A stretch of 64,000 nt of DNA from Pomacea canaliculata (Eukaryota; Mollusca; Gastropoda; Architaenioglossa; Ampullariidae). Positions within the stretch are counted from its first letter, which is position 1; every line of letters starts with the position of its first letter. Location of the stretch: the NCBI RefSeq assembly GCF_003073045.1, contig NC_037595.1:1612001-1676000 (forward strand), read 5' to 3'. Under the pieces are notes generated by a model. The model did no database searches. It was not told where the DNA came from and saw nothing but the letters and a program-made list of their open reading frames with translations. This document shows, piece after piece, positions 24,635 through 35,685 of this stretch. The translations under genes and the position numbers were made by a program.

Positions 24635-25784
24635 CCCAGCGTCACAGCCAAAGTATGATGCACTCTCTGCGCTCAACAACGATAATAGTGAAATTGTATT
24701 GAGAACACTGAATAACAACATGCTGTTACCAAACGCAGTCACAGATGTAAGAATTCACAGGTAATGAGAGCATAGAACAAGTAGATATTATGCAGATTAT
24801 GATAATGGTAAGGTAAGACTTTATTTATACCAGAAGACAACTAACGGCAGCTTTATATGGAAGCACACCATATTCACATAACGGCATCAAATCAGAGACG
24901 TTATACCCTAAGGTCTCTGATCAAATCGACTCTTATTCCTTCAGGATTATATGAGCTTCATTCATTCGCAAACAATAACGTTCAGAAGTCGCACGGCCAA
25001 AACCACAAAAGACAAGCTCAATCTCTTGGTCCTGCATGTAAAAATCGGCGCCAAGATGGAAGGTAAAAAAAAAAAATACATCTGACAGGATGGATCGATG
25101 TTTTTGTCGTCACGAAAAATTTCAGACACTTTATAAAAGCGTTCGCCTGTTATATAAAGGTTCAGAATAGCACTCTAAATTATTTGGCTGTCCCAATAAC
25201 TTCGGAGCAGGTGGATTCTAGAAGTAGGCATGGACGTGTATAGGGATATTAGTTCGTGGTGTAGGTGTACGGTACCGTGTTGGCGGGAGGATTGTTGTTT
25301 TACGCGCCGAGCCTGCAACTATATATAAATTATAATTTAAGCTATATTATACTCGCTGGCGAGCACATATACACACGAAAAGACAAAAAGGGACGCTATT
25401 CATTAAGAAAATAATTCTAAGAGATTACATCCAAATTTGGTGTGGTTTTTGTGGTCGAATCATTATAAAGATGATTGACGTATTTTGTTTGAATCCACTG
25501 TGTGGGTTAATTATTTGCCGGCAGTGGTGTAATCAGCTCGCGCGCGGTAGTCGGATCGGCAAACGGTGGAATCACGATTTTACATTAAACCATGGACGTA
25601 CATTATCAACTCCGAGGTTGAATTGATGCCCCCTCCCTCTCAACTTCCTTGAAAAACAAAAACCTCCCTCCTCCCGCCACGTCAGGGGAAGTAACTAGGT
25701 TTTCACAGTCCAGCCGCATGCAGTTGTGTGGCGCGTGAATTTTATCTTGGAGAATAGAGTACATTCTGCTATCTGCTCAGTTTG
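24635..25784. other. Head-to-head promoter region and 5' exon of the KDZ-associated gene
   Basis: This separates NDC80 (leftward) from the KDZ-associated gene (rightward). It is richer in G+C and CpG around 25500-25760 than its surroundings. At 25781-25784 TTTG is followed by GTGAGT, a strong donor, which fits the end of a 5' non-coding exon whose partner acceptor is TTAACAG at 27255-27261. No coding sequence is seen. Confidence 0.4.
25243..25260 (+). promoter_or_regulatory. Shared 18-bp gene-start motif, KDZ-associated gene copy
   Basis: GGGATATTAGTTCGTGGT lies here in the sense direction, about 0.5 kb upstream of the putative first donor. It is preceded directly by CATGGACGTGTAT, a block also found just before the ARHGAP1 copy. 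Identical to the TFAM and CLYBL copies over 18 bp. Confidence 0.4.
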
Positions 25785-27273
25785 GTGAGTAGATGCAGCT
25801 GTTTTGTCACATCGATCTATATTGTACGAAAGTATTGCCGCACATGTTTGTGCAGTTTGCTGATATTTTCAAAATATCATCGGTCGTGGTATAGAATAGC
25901 GTACTATTCGAAGGCACAGCAGCGAAACCAAACGACTCGTCATGAAGCGAAGAAAAATAAAGCTTATCGGTCATGTGAATCTTCGATTGGCATTTTGCTT
26001 GAAATAAAAGTAAAGGACGAAACATTATAACATTGCAAAAGCAGAATTATGCAACTCACAATATGCTTTGAGCTTGTTTTGATAAATAAACCCAAGAAAA
26101 TGTTTATTAATCCATCGGAAGTTTGAACTGAGACGTTTAGTCATGCTGGGAAGTTTGAGTACGTTACACCCCCACATCTATATATATTCTAAAAGTCTGT
26201 AGATAAGCTAAATATATATTTATCATTTGAGAAATGACCAAATGAAAAATTGAATTGTAGGGTCAACAGTTATTTATTGACTTGAGGTATATTTGTCGTT
26301 GTATCTGCAATCAACAATGCGTTGAAGTGGAGGAAAAAGAATCATTAATTATGGTAGCATTGGCATTATCAAAGACAATGGAAAGATGGGTAAGAGCCGT
26401 AAGATGTGATATACCCCAAAAGAGCTTCGGAACCTCTTAGGCTCTTTAGATTCATCAGAACACAATGAACCCAGAATCATTCAACAAGTGGAGCATAAAC
26501 CCAGTGTAACCTTTCCACTTGAAAGCAGTATGTGGATAACTAAATTACCATTGTAACTAGGAATGTCAATAATTGAACTATATATATGTTAATTGAACAT
26601 ATCTATTCATTGAATAGTATACTTAATGACTAAAATATCTTCTGAACATTCCTCACACTTCAGAGTACATGTATTTCACATCCATAGCTGTATTTTCTCA
26701 TGTTTATCATTCCATATCTACATCTGCAGGAATAATGAAAACATAAATTAAGTGATGACACATGGTAATCTGGCACACAAAGAACCAGTTTATTGTATTT
26801 TCTCAGTGATTGTATTGGAAATAGATTTTATTTTAATGAGACAGAGACAACCTTAGCTATCATTCTAAATTATAATAATGAAAGTAAGGTTAACTTTATT
26901 AATCACAAAATTGTACAGAACATTATTAGTAGATATATAAAATTAGATTTTTATACAATTTTTGCTTACACTGAGGAATGTAACAGTTGTTGGTAGTATT
27001 AGATCACACTCTGCATAATAATTCATAAAAGTTGGCTGAATAAAATGCAATGCTGTCAGTTTTTTTGGCATAAGAAGGATATATCATAAGTATTTTGATC
27101 AACAGTTGAACTTGCAAATTTATTTAAGAACTATTTCAGAATAGAATTATTTTCTATAGTTTGATATTTAGCGCTGAAGAGATTGCCAATCTGTTTTAAT
27201 GGGTCCTTTTATAAAATATGTTTTACCTGTGCTAATAACTATGTACTATGCACTATTAACAGAAAAATCTGAG

Positions 27274-28748
27274 ATGGCAGAACCTAGCAGCCACAAAAAA
27301 AGGGCAGTAAATGAGGCAGAAGAATGGAGCAAAATACGATCGGCCCTGGTTGTTGCCCGAATGGAAGGATTTTGTCCTGCTTCAAACCAGTGTTCCTTCT
27401 GTAGGTCTTCTGAGGTTCCCGAAGTCATATGGTGTCCTGACTGTGGACCCAACACTCTGTATTGCATGACGTGTAATGAGAATATACACCGCGTGGTAAT
27501 GTACCATCAGTCGTATGTTTGGAAAAATGTAAGTACTAAAATGTATAATATTAAAGTATATTTATTCAAAATCTTAGTTTATGGGAATGCATTACACTGT
27601 TAGCATTGTGCGTGCTTAAAACTTTATTCAAATATTAATAAACACTAACCAGAGAACTGCTGCATTGAAAATATTAAATTCACTTGCATAGCTGTATACT
27701 GAATTTTTTCTGCAGTTACAGGACATAACTTATTTTTTTTTTCTATTTGATAATTCGCTTATGTTTATTTTCTCCAGGATGTTTCTATGCTTGTGCCCCT
27801 TATTAGAGATACAACACTCATCCATGAACACTCATGTGACAGCATATACTCTCGTCAGATAAGCGTTTTTGACTCATTGGGTAAGTGTATTTAGTAGCAG
27901 CAGTATAAGAAATACATTATGTTGAAAACAAAAAAAACACAAACTATTTGTTTCTTATTAAAGTTCCTTAATGCCAACAGTTCCCTTGAGGACTCCTTGC
28001 AAACATTACAATATACCATATGACATTTTATTGTTTAAGCCACAGGATAATTTCCGGTGGTATCTTCAATGGCACAGGAAATGATTTTTTTAATAGCATT
28101 CACCTTATTTAAGACTGCATATGTTTGAATGGGTTTATCATACTTACCAAGGAGCTAGAGTGGTAAAACGCTTTCATAAAGGTGTGTTGGCCAGGTTAAA
28201 GGATACTGTTCTATAAATGATGTTGCAGGGAGACAGCATAAAGTAAAATCCCATTTCTGCCAGTGTGAGCCAGAAGTTGATACTTTAGTTAGAAGGGGAT
28301 TATGGCCAGCAACATCCAAACAACCAGAAACAGCCTTCGCGATAACACTGATGGAGCTATGCCGAACGCTAAAGCATGAAGGCCAATTATCTCTACAAAA
28401 GTTTTGCTTTGCCTTAGAAGGAAGAACTACTTTCTTGCCTCCTCACACAACTGACTTCAAAAGCCTCTACCTGGCACTGGGTAAGAATTTATATACTGCA
28501 TTATCATTTATAGTGTCATGTGTACTGAAAATTTTTGGATGCAAAATTTATTTGTGTATCATTGATTTTTGGAAGTTTGTCATTGGATATTTGCAGTTGG
28601 TTTTTGTGCCTAAGAAAAAGTATTTTAGTTTACAAAAATATTGTTTTCAGGAAACGCACTAACTGAATTCCTGCACTACAAGGGAGGTGCGCCTCGATTA
28701 CAGAAGCAAGAAGACTGTGTGAGAAAAAGAGTGCACATGAAAATATAA
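27274..28748 (+). CDS. KDZ transposase-associated cysteine-cluster protein without a transposase domain
   Basis: Four exons join in frame: 27274-27528, 27778-27880, 28229-28480 and 28651-28748, giving 235 aa. Residues about 30-75 hold a zinc-binding-like cluster (CPASNQCSFCRSS, VIWCPDCGPNT, YCMTCNENIHR), as in the CxC2-like clusters tied to KDZ (Kyakuja-Dileera-Zisupton) transposases. The third exon has FCQCEPEVDTLVRRGLWPAT, then AFAITLMELCRTL and LSLQKFCFALEG, a conserved segment that follows that cluster in KDZ proteins. The DDE transposase itself is absent and the frame closes at RVHMKI. All splice sites are good and a TTAACAG acceptor lies just before the ATG. It could be a truncated element or a domesticated host gene. 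The family call rests on remembered motifs. Confidence 0.65.
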
Positions 28749-29823
28749 GACGAAAGAATTTTGCAGGGCACATATACTGTGTGTCACGGGCCACAATCAC
28801 ATAGGTAAAAGTCAGAGGGAACTAGCAATGTCTTATACGAGTTTCTACTTGCAAAAGAAAAGCACACATAGATGTCTTGGCATTGTTTCGGTCTGTTTCT
28901 GTTTGGTGACCAAGTGATTATGATTATAAAGCTCATCACATTCTGAACATTTTCACTTCTTTGTGAATGTGTTACAGGATGAGAAATTTTAAATGTTTCA
29001 TTTTTTTTCTTACTGTTATTTTATCACTAAGAAGCTGTAGTATCTTTGGGGGAAAATGTGTGAGTACCACAATTGCTCATTATTTTTGCTGCCTTAATAG
29101 AGAAAATGCCCAACATTTTTGTATCCCCGTGTATTGCCACACTCTCAACACAATCATGATATTTCATATAAACTTCAAAGTGTTCAGTGCTAATGTGTTC
29201 ATGTGTGTGGATGAATAACAGTGCAAAAGTCCAGTGAAAACTGTACCAACAACTCAAATTCCTTGCAGTCCATACCACTAAAACAACTGTGATGTTGTAA
29301 CACATTTATGTGTACCTTGAACACTTAGGACACCATCAATGCATGTAAAGAAAAGCATAAAATACCACTTTTCAGGCAGGAAATAAGCATCAATCAGAAA
29401 AATATGCTTTAGTTAATAACTTTTTTTCCCCCTTTGGTGTTCTTTATTGTTAATTGTTGGCCGGACCTTTTTGTATGAAAAAGGTAGAAGAGTGCGGCGA
29501 GCGAGATTTTACATGCAGATGTTTATACACGCTTGCATACATTCATAACGCACTCTTCACAAAACGTTACAAGTTCCAGAAGAAAATGACATGACGCTAA
29601 GAATAAATGTAGATGTTTTTACTTGAATAACTGTAGATATTTGTAAGTGAAAAATAAGACATCCTCTGAAAGTCAGCCCTGATACCTCATCTTGAAATAC
29701 TGCACTCTTGTGTTATTTAAACAGGGGTAGATGGCCACATGATGAAGAATATAAAAAAAAATCCCCAACAAAAAACAAAACCAAAAAAACCCCCTTTTTT
29801 TTTTTGGAAGAGACTGTAGACTG
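28749..29823. other. 3' flank of the KDZ-associated gene
   Basis: This is AT-rich, with no recognisable coding sequence. I looked for further KDZ exons here and found none. It ends at the hAT element. Confidence 0.4.
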
Positions 29824-30695
29824 CAGGGGTGTCAAACACCCGGCCCGCGGGCCACATCCGGCCCGCCATGAAATTTTACCTGGCCCGCGAAAGAATTTTA
29901 GTTAATCATTATGAATGGCCCGGCGACGGTGACAGTTAGAAAGCAAAGGACAGAAAAGTTCCCGTCAAGCACAGCAAGCGATGGGATGAGTTTAGTGAAG
30001 TTTGTACAGACCACCAACAGTGCACTCGTCAAGTTACCACCGCTCCTGTTGATGACCTGAAGGGAGAGTGAAGGCGGGGCCCATAAATCTGACCTTTGAC
30101 ACGGGACACGCTGGCCTGAACACGGTCCGCGGGTCGAAGATTTTTAGTACCTGTTAACTTCCCTGAATCGGTCCGAGATCAAAGGGTGACTAGGGTCAAC
30201 CCACGTGTATGATGAGGCAGCTCAGCAAAAGACTAATAGAAACTCATCCTTTTCTGACTGCGGGCTGGCGAGCGGAAGTCGTCTCGATGAGACGTTAAGT
30301 TGTGAGAAGCAAACTTGTGTACATAAAGTTGGTGATGATCAAGATCAACAAACATCACACAGGAGTCGTCTTACTGATGTACACTTGCAGTCCATCCTGA
30401 GAATCTCCACAGCACAGAAACTTACTCCAAACATAAACGAACTTGTTGCCAAGAAAAAATGTCAAAACGTCCACTTCTGACAAAGTAAATTAAGAAGAAA
30501 AACTGCTAAGCCTTGGTTTGTTTTTACTTTAATTTTGTTTTAATGTATGATTTTGTTTACACAAATTTAATAACAAAACGTTTAGTTTTCTACTGTTCAA
30601 TAAAAAGTTATCGGACTTAAATAATAACCTTCGGCCCGCCACCTTGTGTACAATGTGACATTTGGCCCCCTGGGTAATTGAGTTTGACACCCCTG
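29824..30695 (+). mobile_element. hAT DNA transposon remnant, 872 bp
   Basis: The ends are inverted repeats, CAGGGGTGTCAAAC on the left and GTTTGACACCCCTG on the right, followed inward by CCGGCCCGCGGGCC-type sequence typical of one hAT group. The flanks carry CTGTAGAC (29814-29821) and CTGTAGAG (30696-30703), a near-perfect 8-bp duplication, with 2 extra bases on the left. Inside, 30364-30480 encodes SRLTDVHLQSILRIST then a C-terminal end resembling hAT transposases. Most of the transposase is missing, so the element is non-autonomous. Confidence 0.85.
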
Positions 30696-31049
30696 CTGTA
30701 GAGTATAAATATATTTTTTGATTTATATATCTATTCTGATTTTTCTATCATCTGAAGTAAGGCCAAGTATTGTAGTAGTACACCAAATCTCCTTCAGACC
30801 TTCCATATTACGACTCCATTGATTTTGGTTACTATCTAAAATTCTTTCATGGACATATTTCTTTATATAAAAGTCATCTTTATTTCTTATTAACTTGGTG
30901 TGCTTGTATGCATCATTGTTCAAGCGTGTACAGATAATACACGTCTCTGCAAGTTTCCTGAGACAGATAGAGTCATTTCAGTATGCTTTATTCAAAATGC
31001 ACCATTCCTCCAAGAGCACTGCTATATGCAGACCGTGATTTTCTGTCTG
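30696..31049. other. Spacer between the hAT and LINE remnants
   Basis: AT-rich sequence with no feature that I can support; the short open frames here carry no motif. Confidence 0.35.
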
Positions 31050-31420
31050 CGATCCGAATCACCTCTCAGTGCTGTCAGCGCTTGATCTGTCGACTGACTT
31101 TCATACCCTTGACTACAACATATATATGTCTTCCTCCATGCGACTTTGTGACTTTTGGTCTCCAGCACGGCCATGAAATGGTTCGATCAGTCCTATTTGA
31201 ATGACCCCATTCAGTCTGTGATAATCTAAAATATGATATCAATATCTACCACCGTGATGTGCTGGGTGTCACAAGGTGTGTGCTTGAGCTACTTTTGTTT
31301 GCCATCTATGTCCAGCCACTGGGTCCTGTTATTTTCCAATATTGAGCCTGGTATCACATGTACACTGACAGTACACAGGCCACCTTCTGCTCTGTGGGTG
31401 AAAGTCATGGACTTTGCTTG
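31050..31420 (+). mobile_element. LINE reverse transcriptase fragment (CR1/L2-like)
   Basis: Reading the + strand across shifting frames gives SALDLSTDFHTLD, SYLNDPIQSV, GVSQGV and a segment near LLFAIYVQPLG. These follow the order of conserved blocks in CR1/L2-type reverse transcriptases (A-F-D-T-x-D-H, S-Y-L-x-x-R-x-Q, G-V-P-Q-G-S). The copy is heavily decayed. Related debris may extend to about 31700. It lies just past the 3' end of CLYBL on the opposite strand. Confidence 0.65.
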
Positions 31421-31879
31421 CTGACACAGAACAAAAGATTCTAACATTTTTTACGAAAGTTCCTAAGAAACTGCTACATATGTATTGTATAAAACAAAAA
31501 ACTTGCAGTGTCTGAAAGAGTTGCCTCCCTGACAGACCCTACAAGTCGCTTGTGACTAATGTACAATTATTTGAGTCTGGTTTGTGACATGACCTGGCAC
31601 AACACTGTACAACCATATGACCAGAAGATAACCAGGCTGGCAAACATAAGTGGACAGATCTGCCTGCTGACTTCAAAATATCAAGCTTTATTTTTCTTTA
31701 AAGTATTCTTGAAGTTTGTAAAAAAGAAAAATAATAATAATAATACAACAACACAAGAGTAGTTCTCATTTTATCTGAAATTTCATGAGACTCATATTAA
31801 TGCCTCTTTACATTCAAACTGTCCCTGCAGTAGATACATACACTATATAAATATACATGTGGGTGGTGGATTGTCAGAA

Positions 31880-34800
31880 CTAAGCCTTGTGTACATTTTT
31901 GATTGTTTGAATGACATTTTTTGCCTGCAACAAAAGTGGCATGTCTACCATATGGCCTTGAAATGTAAATGCACCCTGAAACAGAGGCACATAAATATAT
32001 AAATATTTAGCATAGATGCACAGATAAATAAACACACGAACATTAAGAACATTTCCAACATGACCATTTCATGAAAACAGAGAGGAAAATACCAATTAAC
32101 TAGCATAGATCAATAAGATACATAGTATACAAATGCAAAAATGTACGCAGATGATATCTCTCAAATGCACTCAGAGTTAAGTATAAAGATAACCTTTTTT
32201 GGAGGGGCTTGTTTTCCCCTTCAAAATCCCTGATAATGACAACTTACTTCACCACTTTCTTGATGTTTTTCAAAGGCAGCAATGAGCTGTGTTGCCCATT
32301 CCACACGTTCTGCACTAGGCGTAAATGCTTTGCACACTATGGGTATTTGATTTGGGTGGATGATCTGCTTGCCTGTATACCCATTACGAGCTCCTTGTTC
32401 TGATTGTAGCTGCAGACCAACAGAATCTGTTTCCAGATAAGATTTTCAATTATTTAAATTAACACTATGAAGTGCTGCATCATGTTTTGATATCGTCATT
32501 TTTAAAATGATTCATCATCATTAATAGCCATCAAACTAGCTTATCAGTTAATACCATCTTCAAATACCTACCTTCTTCAGCAATCAATACTACATTAAAA
32601 AGTCTGCAGCATTAGAAGTTGGAAAACATGTTTAAATAGCAAAAGAATAATGTTTTTTCAGATACTGCAACAAGATTTTTTTTGTGAAAAAAAGAGAGAG
32701 ACATCAACAGTGAAGAACTATAAAACAAAATGAGGTATATGCTGTTGACATTATATTATGCTGTGGGCACCGAAAAAATGGAAACTTTACTGGCATTGGG
32801 GTATCTCAAGATGATCAGAACTTGCAAGGAAAATCCAGCAGTCAACAGTAAAGAGCAAATTAAATGTTATTGTGAGCTCTTCATTTTGCTGTCCCCTACC
32901 TACTCTTAAGAATCTACATACAGATACTTTCAGTTACTGGTAAATTAATAGTTTATTCTAGCATGTGTCATAGACCTGAGTGTAATAACACATACCTTTG
33001 TAATCTGTAAATACCATATCAATTGCTTGTATGCGGAAAGCTTTGGCTACCGTGACTATCTTCTGACGAACATATGTAAGTTCTGCAGCATCTAATGTTT
33101 TCACAGCACCTGCACACACGTTTCAAGATGAAACTAAAATTATTGTGATCTCTGTGAGTGCTGTCCCCTTAATGGGGAGGGGTGGAAATAAATGTTTAAA
33201 AGTCTACAGCTCAGGCTATATCATGGCAAAGCACGCTGCCCTGTAAACAGATGCCATATGCAGAGAAAGAACATCATGCCTGTGATGAAATCTGAATGCA
33301 GGTCAGCCAATCCTGACTTTGTTGGTAACCATAATGGGGAAAGTAAGTCAGGAAAGTCTTTAAGATTTCCTTTTTTGTTGAGTTTGTTTCCAAGCCCTCC
33401 TACATTCAAGCACTGTTTCTTGATTGGTATCAACACAATGTGGGCATGCAGAAACAGTAGCTTCAATTCAAAGGCTGACATGAAATTAGTTGGTGACAAG
33501 TTATTATAATGTAGTGCTGTCATCAATTTATGAGAAAAAGTCCTTGTTGCTTTCCGTTTATTTATTTTTAACCTAGATATCTGGATTTACATAAATCTAA
33601 ACCTCGTGATCTTTTTTTACAAGGCTGGCTGTCTTGCCATGATGTAGCCTTAGTTGATGGCTTAGCATAAAACACCAATTATCCCCTCCCATGTTAATTA
33701 CCCATTAATATAACTGTGAGATTGACAAGGAGTTAACTGACAAAAAGAAAAATATGAGGAAAATTCTAAAACAACTTCTGAATAGAAATAAAGAATCAAA
33801 AAAGGACAAAAAGTCAAAGAAAGAACCTATGTCTGCATAGAAGTCATCGGCTCCAAAAACCACTCCATCCAGATGATAGATGCCCTCATGAGAGAATGTC
33901 TCTGCACGTCTGAGTATGTCTTTCATGTTTATTAGGCCTTCTGCGCTTTCAACATAGGTGATGAGACGTGGGCAATAAGAGGGCAAAGCACTATCTTTCA
34001 AGATGGATCGCAGACAATCTGTGAACTAAAGAATATGAGACGTACATTTTTAAATATATACATAATGTCATGTTTCAGATAATATTCAAAAATATACATC
34101 TATTCACCTCTATGCTTTACCTTTATTTCTCTTATCGGTATATGTCAACCCTCTCCTTACCTCCAAAAAATCAGGTATCCATTCCTGCAAAGCTGCTGCA
34201 ATGTGTGCAGGGAAATTTTTCCAGCTGCATATCTAACCAAACCTTAAATTAGTGACCTTCTGCTTTGCAGTTGTGCAGACTTCTAGGCTATGCTGCCTCA
34301 AAAGCAATAAAGATAAAAAGTAAATAAATGACATAATCACCTGAACAATGTCCTTAACTGTGTCTGTTTTCGGAAGAAGTACTGTGGAAGGTCGGTTCTC
34401 TGCTGTCAAAATGACACGAAGATCTTCTTCTAGCAGTTGACTCCCCACAGAGTTGACTCTCACTGCTATGTCGACTCCTTTAACTTCTTTGAGCTCATCA
34501 AGCACCATTCTGATATTTTCCCGTGCCTCAGACTGTATGAGAAGTTGGCTCGACTTAAAAAATGGTACTTCGAAATCGTAAATTGGTGAACTTTTTCGTC
34601 TCAAAAGAGAAAGTGAGGAAGTCCTATTTACACAATTAAATTTAGTGAGTGTGTGTGTGTGTTGTTGTGGTGGTGGTGGTGGTGGTGGTGGTGGTCTACT
34701 ATACCTTTTTGTTCAAAGCAACACCGTCTTCACACTCCAGCACTGCACAGTCTACTCCTAAGATAGGAATTTTTCGCAGTTTTTTCAAATCGTGTCCAGG

Positions 34801-35031
34801 CACATACATCAAGGTTCTCCTTGGAACATATTTTCGACTTCCCTCCGAGACCACATTACGACTTATACTTCTACTCACAATCTTGGAAGACGGTACTCCC
34901 AGCACTTCGTAGCCCATAAAACTGGATTGACCTCCGTCGAGCAGACGACGTGGCTGTGCACCGTATCGTACGCATGCAACTTTAAAAACCACACGAGCAG
35001 AAAAATATGCAGACTTGCCCAAGAAATGCAT
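31880..35031 (-). CDS. CLYBL: Citramalyl-CoA lyase, mitochondrial (citrate lyase beta-like)
   Basis: CLYBL cleaves citramalyl-CoA to acetyl-CoA and pyruvate in mitochondria, in the itaconate/C5 dicarboxylate detoxification route that protects vitamin B12. Six exons join in frame: 35031-34705, 34532-34341, 34025-33827, 33109-32996, 32426-32248 and 31975-31880, giving 368 aa (human about 340). The N-terminus is basic and rich in Ser/Arg, like a presequence. The TIM-barrel domain starts near residue 68 (YVPRRTLMYVPGHD, VDCAVLECEDGVA), then AVRVNSVGS, ITYVESAEGLINM, VVFGADDFYADIG, IQAIDMVFTDYKDSVGL, GYTGKQIIHPNQIPIV and GAFTFQGHMVDMPLL, all in family order. The ends of the VES and GADD blocks carry acidic residues expected for metal binding. 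It is head-to-head with ARHGAP1, 4 kb away. Confidence 0.94.
33170..33330 (-). mobile_element. SINE fragment in a CLYBL intron
   Basis: It matches the body of the SINE at 13671-13859 on the same strand: GGCTATATCATGGCAAAGCA, CCTGTAAACAGATGCC and GCAGAGAAAGA occur in the same order. The tRNA-like head is not complete. It is more diverged than the 13.7-kb copy. Confidence 0.65.
33620..33695 (+). mobile_element. SINE tail fragment in the same CLYBL intron
   Basis: GATGTAGCCTTAGTTGATGG then GCATAAAACACCAATTATCC is the 3' part of the SINE family seen at 1013-1192. It is in the opposite direction to the fragment at 33170-33330, about 300 bp away. Confidence 0.65.
34646..34695 (+). repeat. GT/GGT microsatellite next to the CLYBL exon 1 donor
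   Basis: (GT)n passes into (GGT)n. On the CLYBL strand it is a CCA/CA tract beginning about 10 nt after the exon 1 donor at 34704. Confidence 0.9.
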
Positions 35032-35204
35032 TTTGATTTAAGAAATGTACTTTTAAAAGAAACATACATACATGTATAGTGTATTAAGAATGAGGAACTT
35101 GTATTTTTTTTCGCACCATGTGTCAGTGAGAGTGATCTATCTTCGTCAAATGTACTTAGAGTAGTCTCCCTGTGTAACATGCCACACTCGGCTGTCAAAG
35201 ACTG

Positions 35205-35222
35205 ACCACGAACTAATATCCC
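35205..35222 (-). promoter_or_regulatory. Shared 18-bp gene-start motif, CLYBL copy
   Basis: In the gene direction this reads GGGATATTAGTTCGTGGT, 174 nt upstream of the CLYBL ATG, and is identical over 18 bp to the copies at TFAM and at the KDZ-associated gene. Confidence 0.4.
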
Positions 35223-35490
35223 GTCCGTGCTTTGACACTGGATAATTTTCAAACAAAAACAGGACAGAAAATAATCATGGCTGACAGAAGCGTTAGTCAG
35301 TCGTCCCTTGACTGGCACCTGCGTTGGGGACACATGGATAGACGCGGCAGCTGACAGGACTCGACCGCTACTCTTGGCTATTTTGGGCGGTAGTTAACTA
35401 GCTGCATGGTCCTGTACAGGACGACCAGTCTTTGACGTTCGTGTCGACAGTTCTTCCTATGGGGACCGCGGCGTCGACCATCCCCTAAAG

Positions 35491-35677
35491 CAGTGGTTCT
35501 TAACCGGGGTTCGATCGAACCCTAGGGGTTCGGTGAGTCGGTCTCAGGGGTTCGGAGGAGCCTCCGCCACGGAGGTCAAGACACACCCGCAATTCATGAT
35601 TACACTGAAGAAGGGTTCGGTGAATGTACATAAGAAACTTGTGGGTTCGGTACCTCAAACAAGGTTAAGAACCACTG
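35491..35677. mobile_element. hAT-type MITE, 187 bp, with perfect 8-bp duplication
   Basis: Inverted ends are CAGTGGTTCTTAACC and GGTTAAGAACCACTG. The flanks are identical CCCTAAAG at 35483-35490 and 35678-35685, the 8-bp duplication of hAT elements. No coding capacity. It sits about 0.46 kb upstream of the CLYBL ATG. Confidence 0.92.
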
Positions 35678-35685
35678 CCCTAAAG

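Noticed and set aside
34875-35333. 152-codon open frame on the - strand overlapping CLYBL exon 1
   Set aside because: It is in another frame than the clear CLYBL coding sequence and has no recognisable motif.
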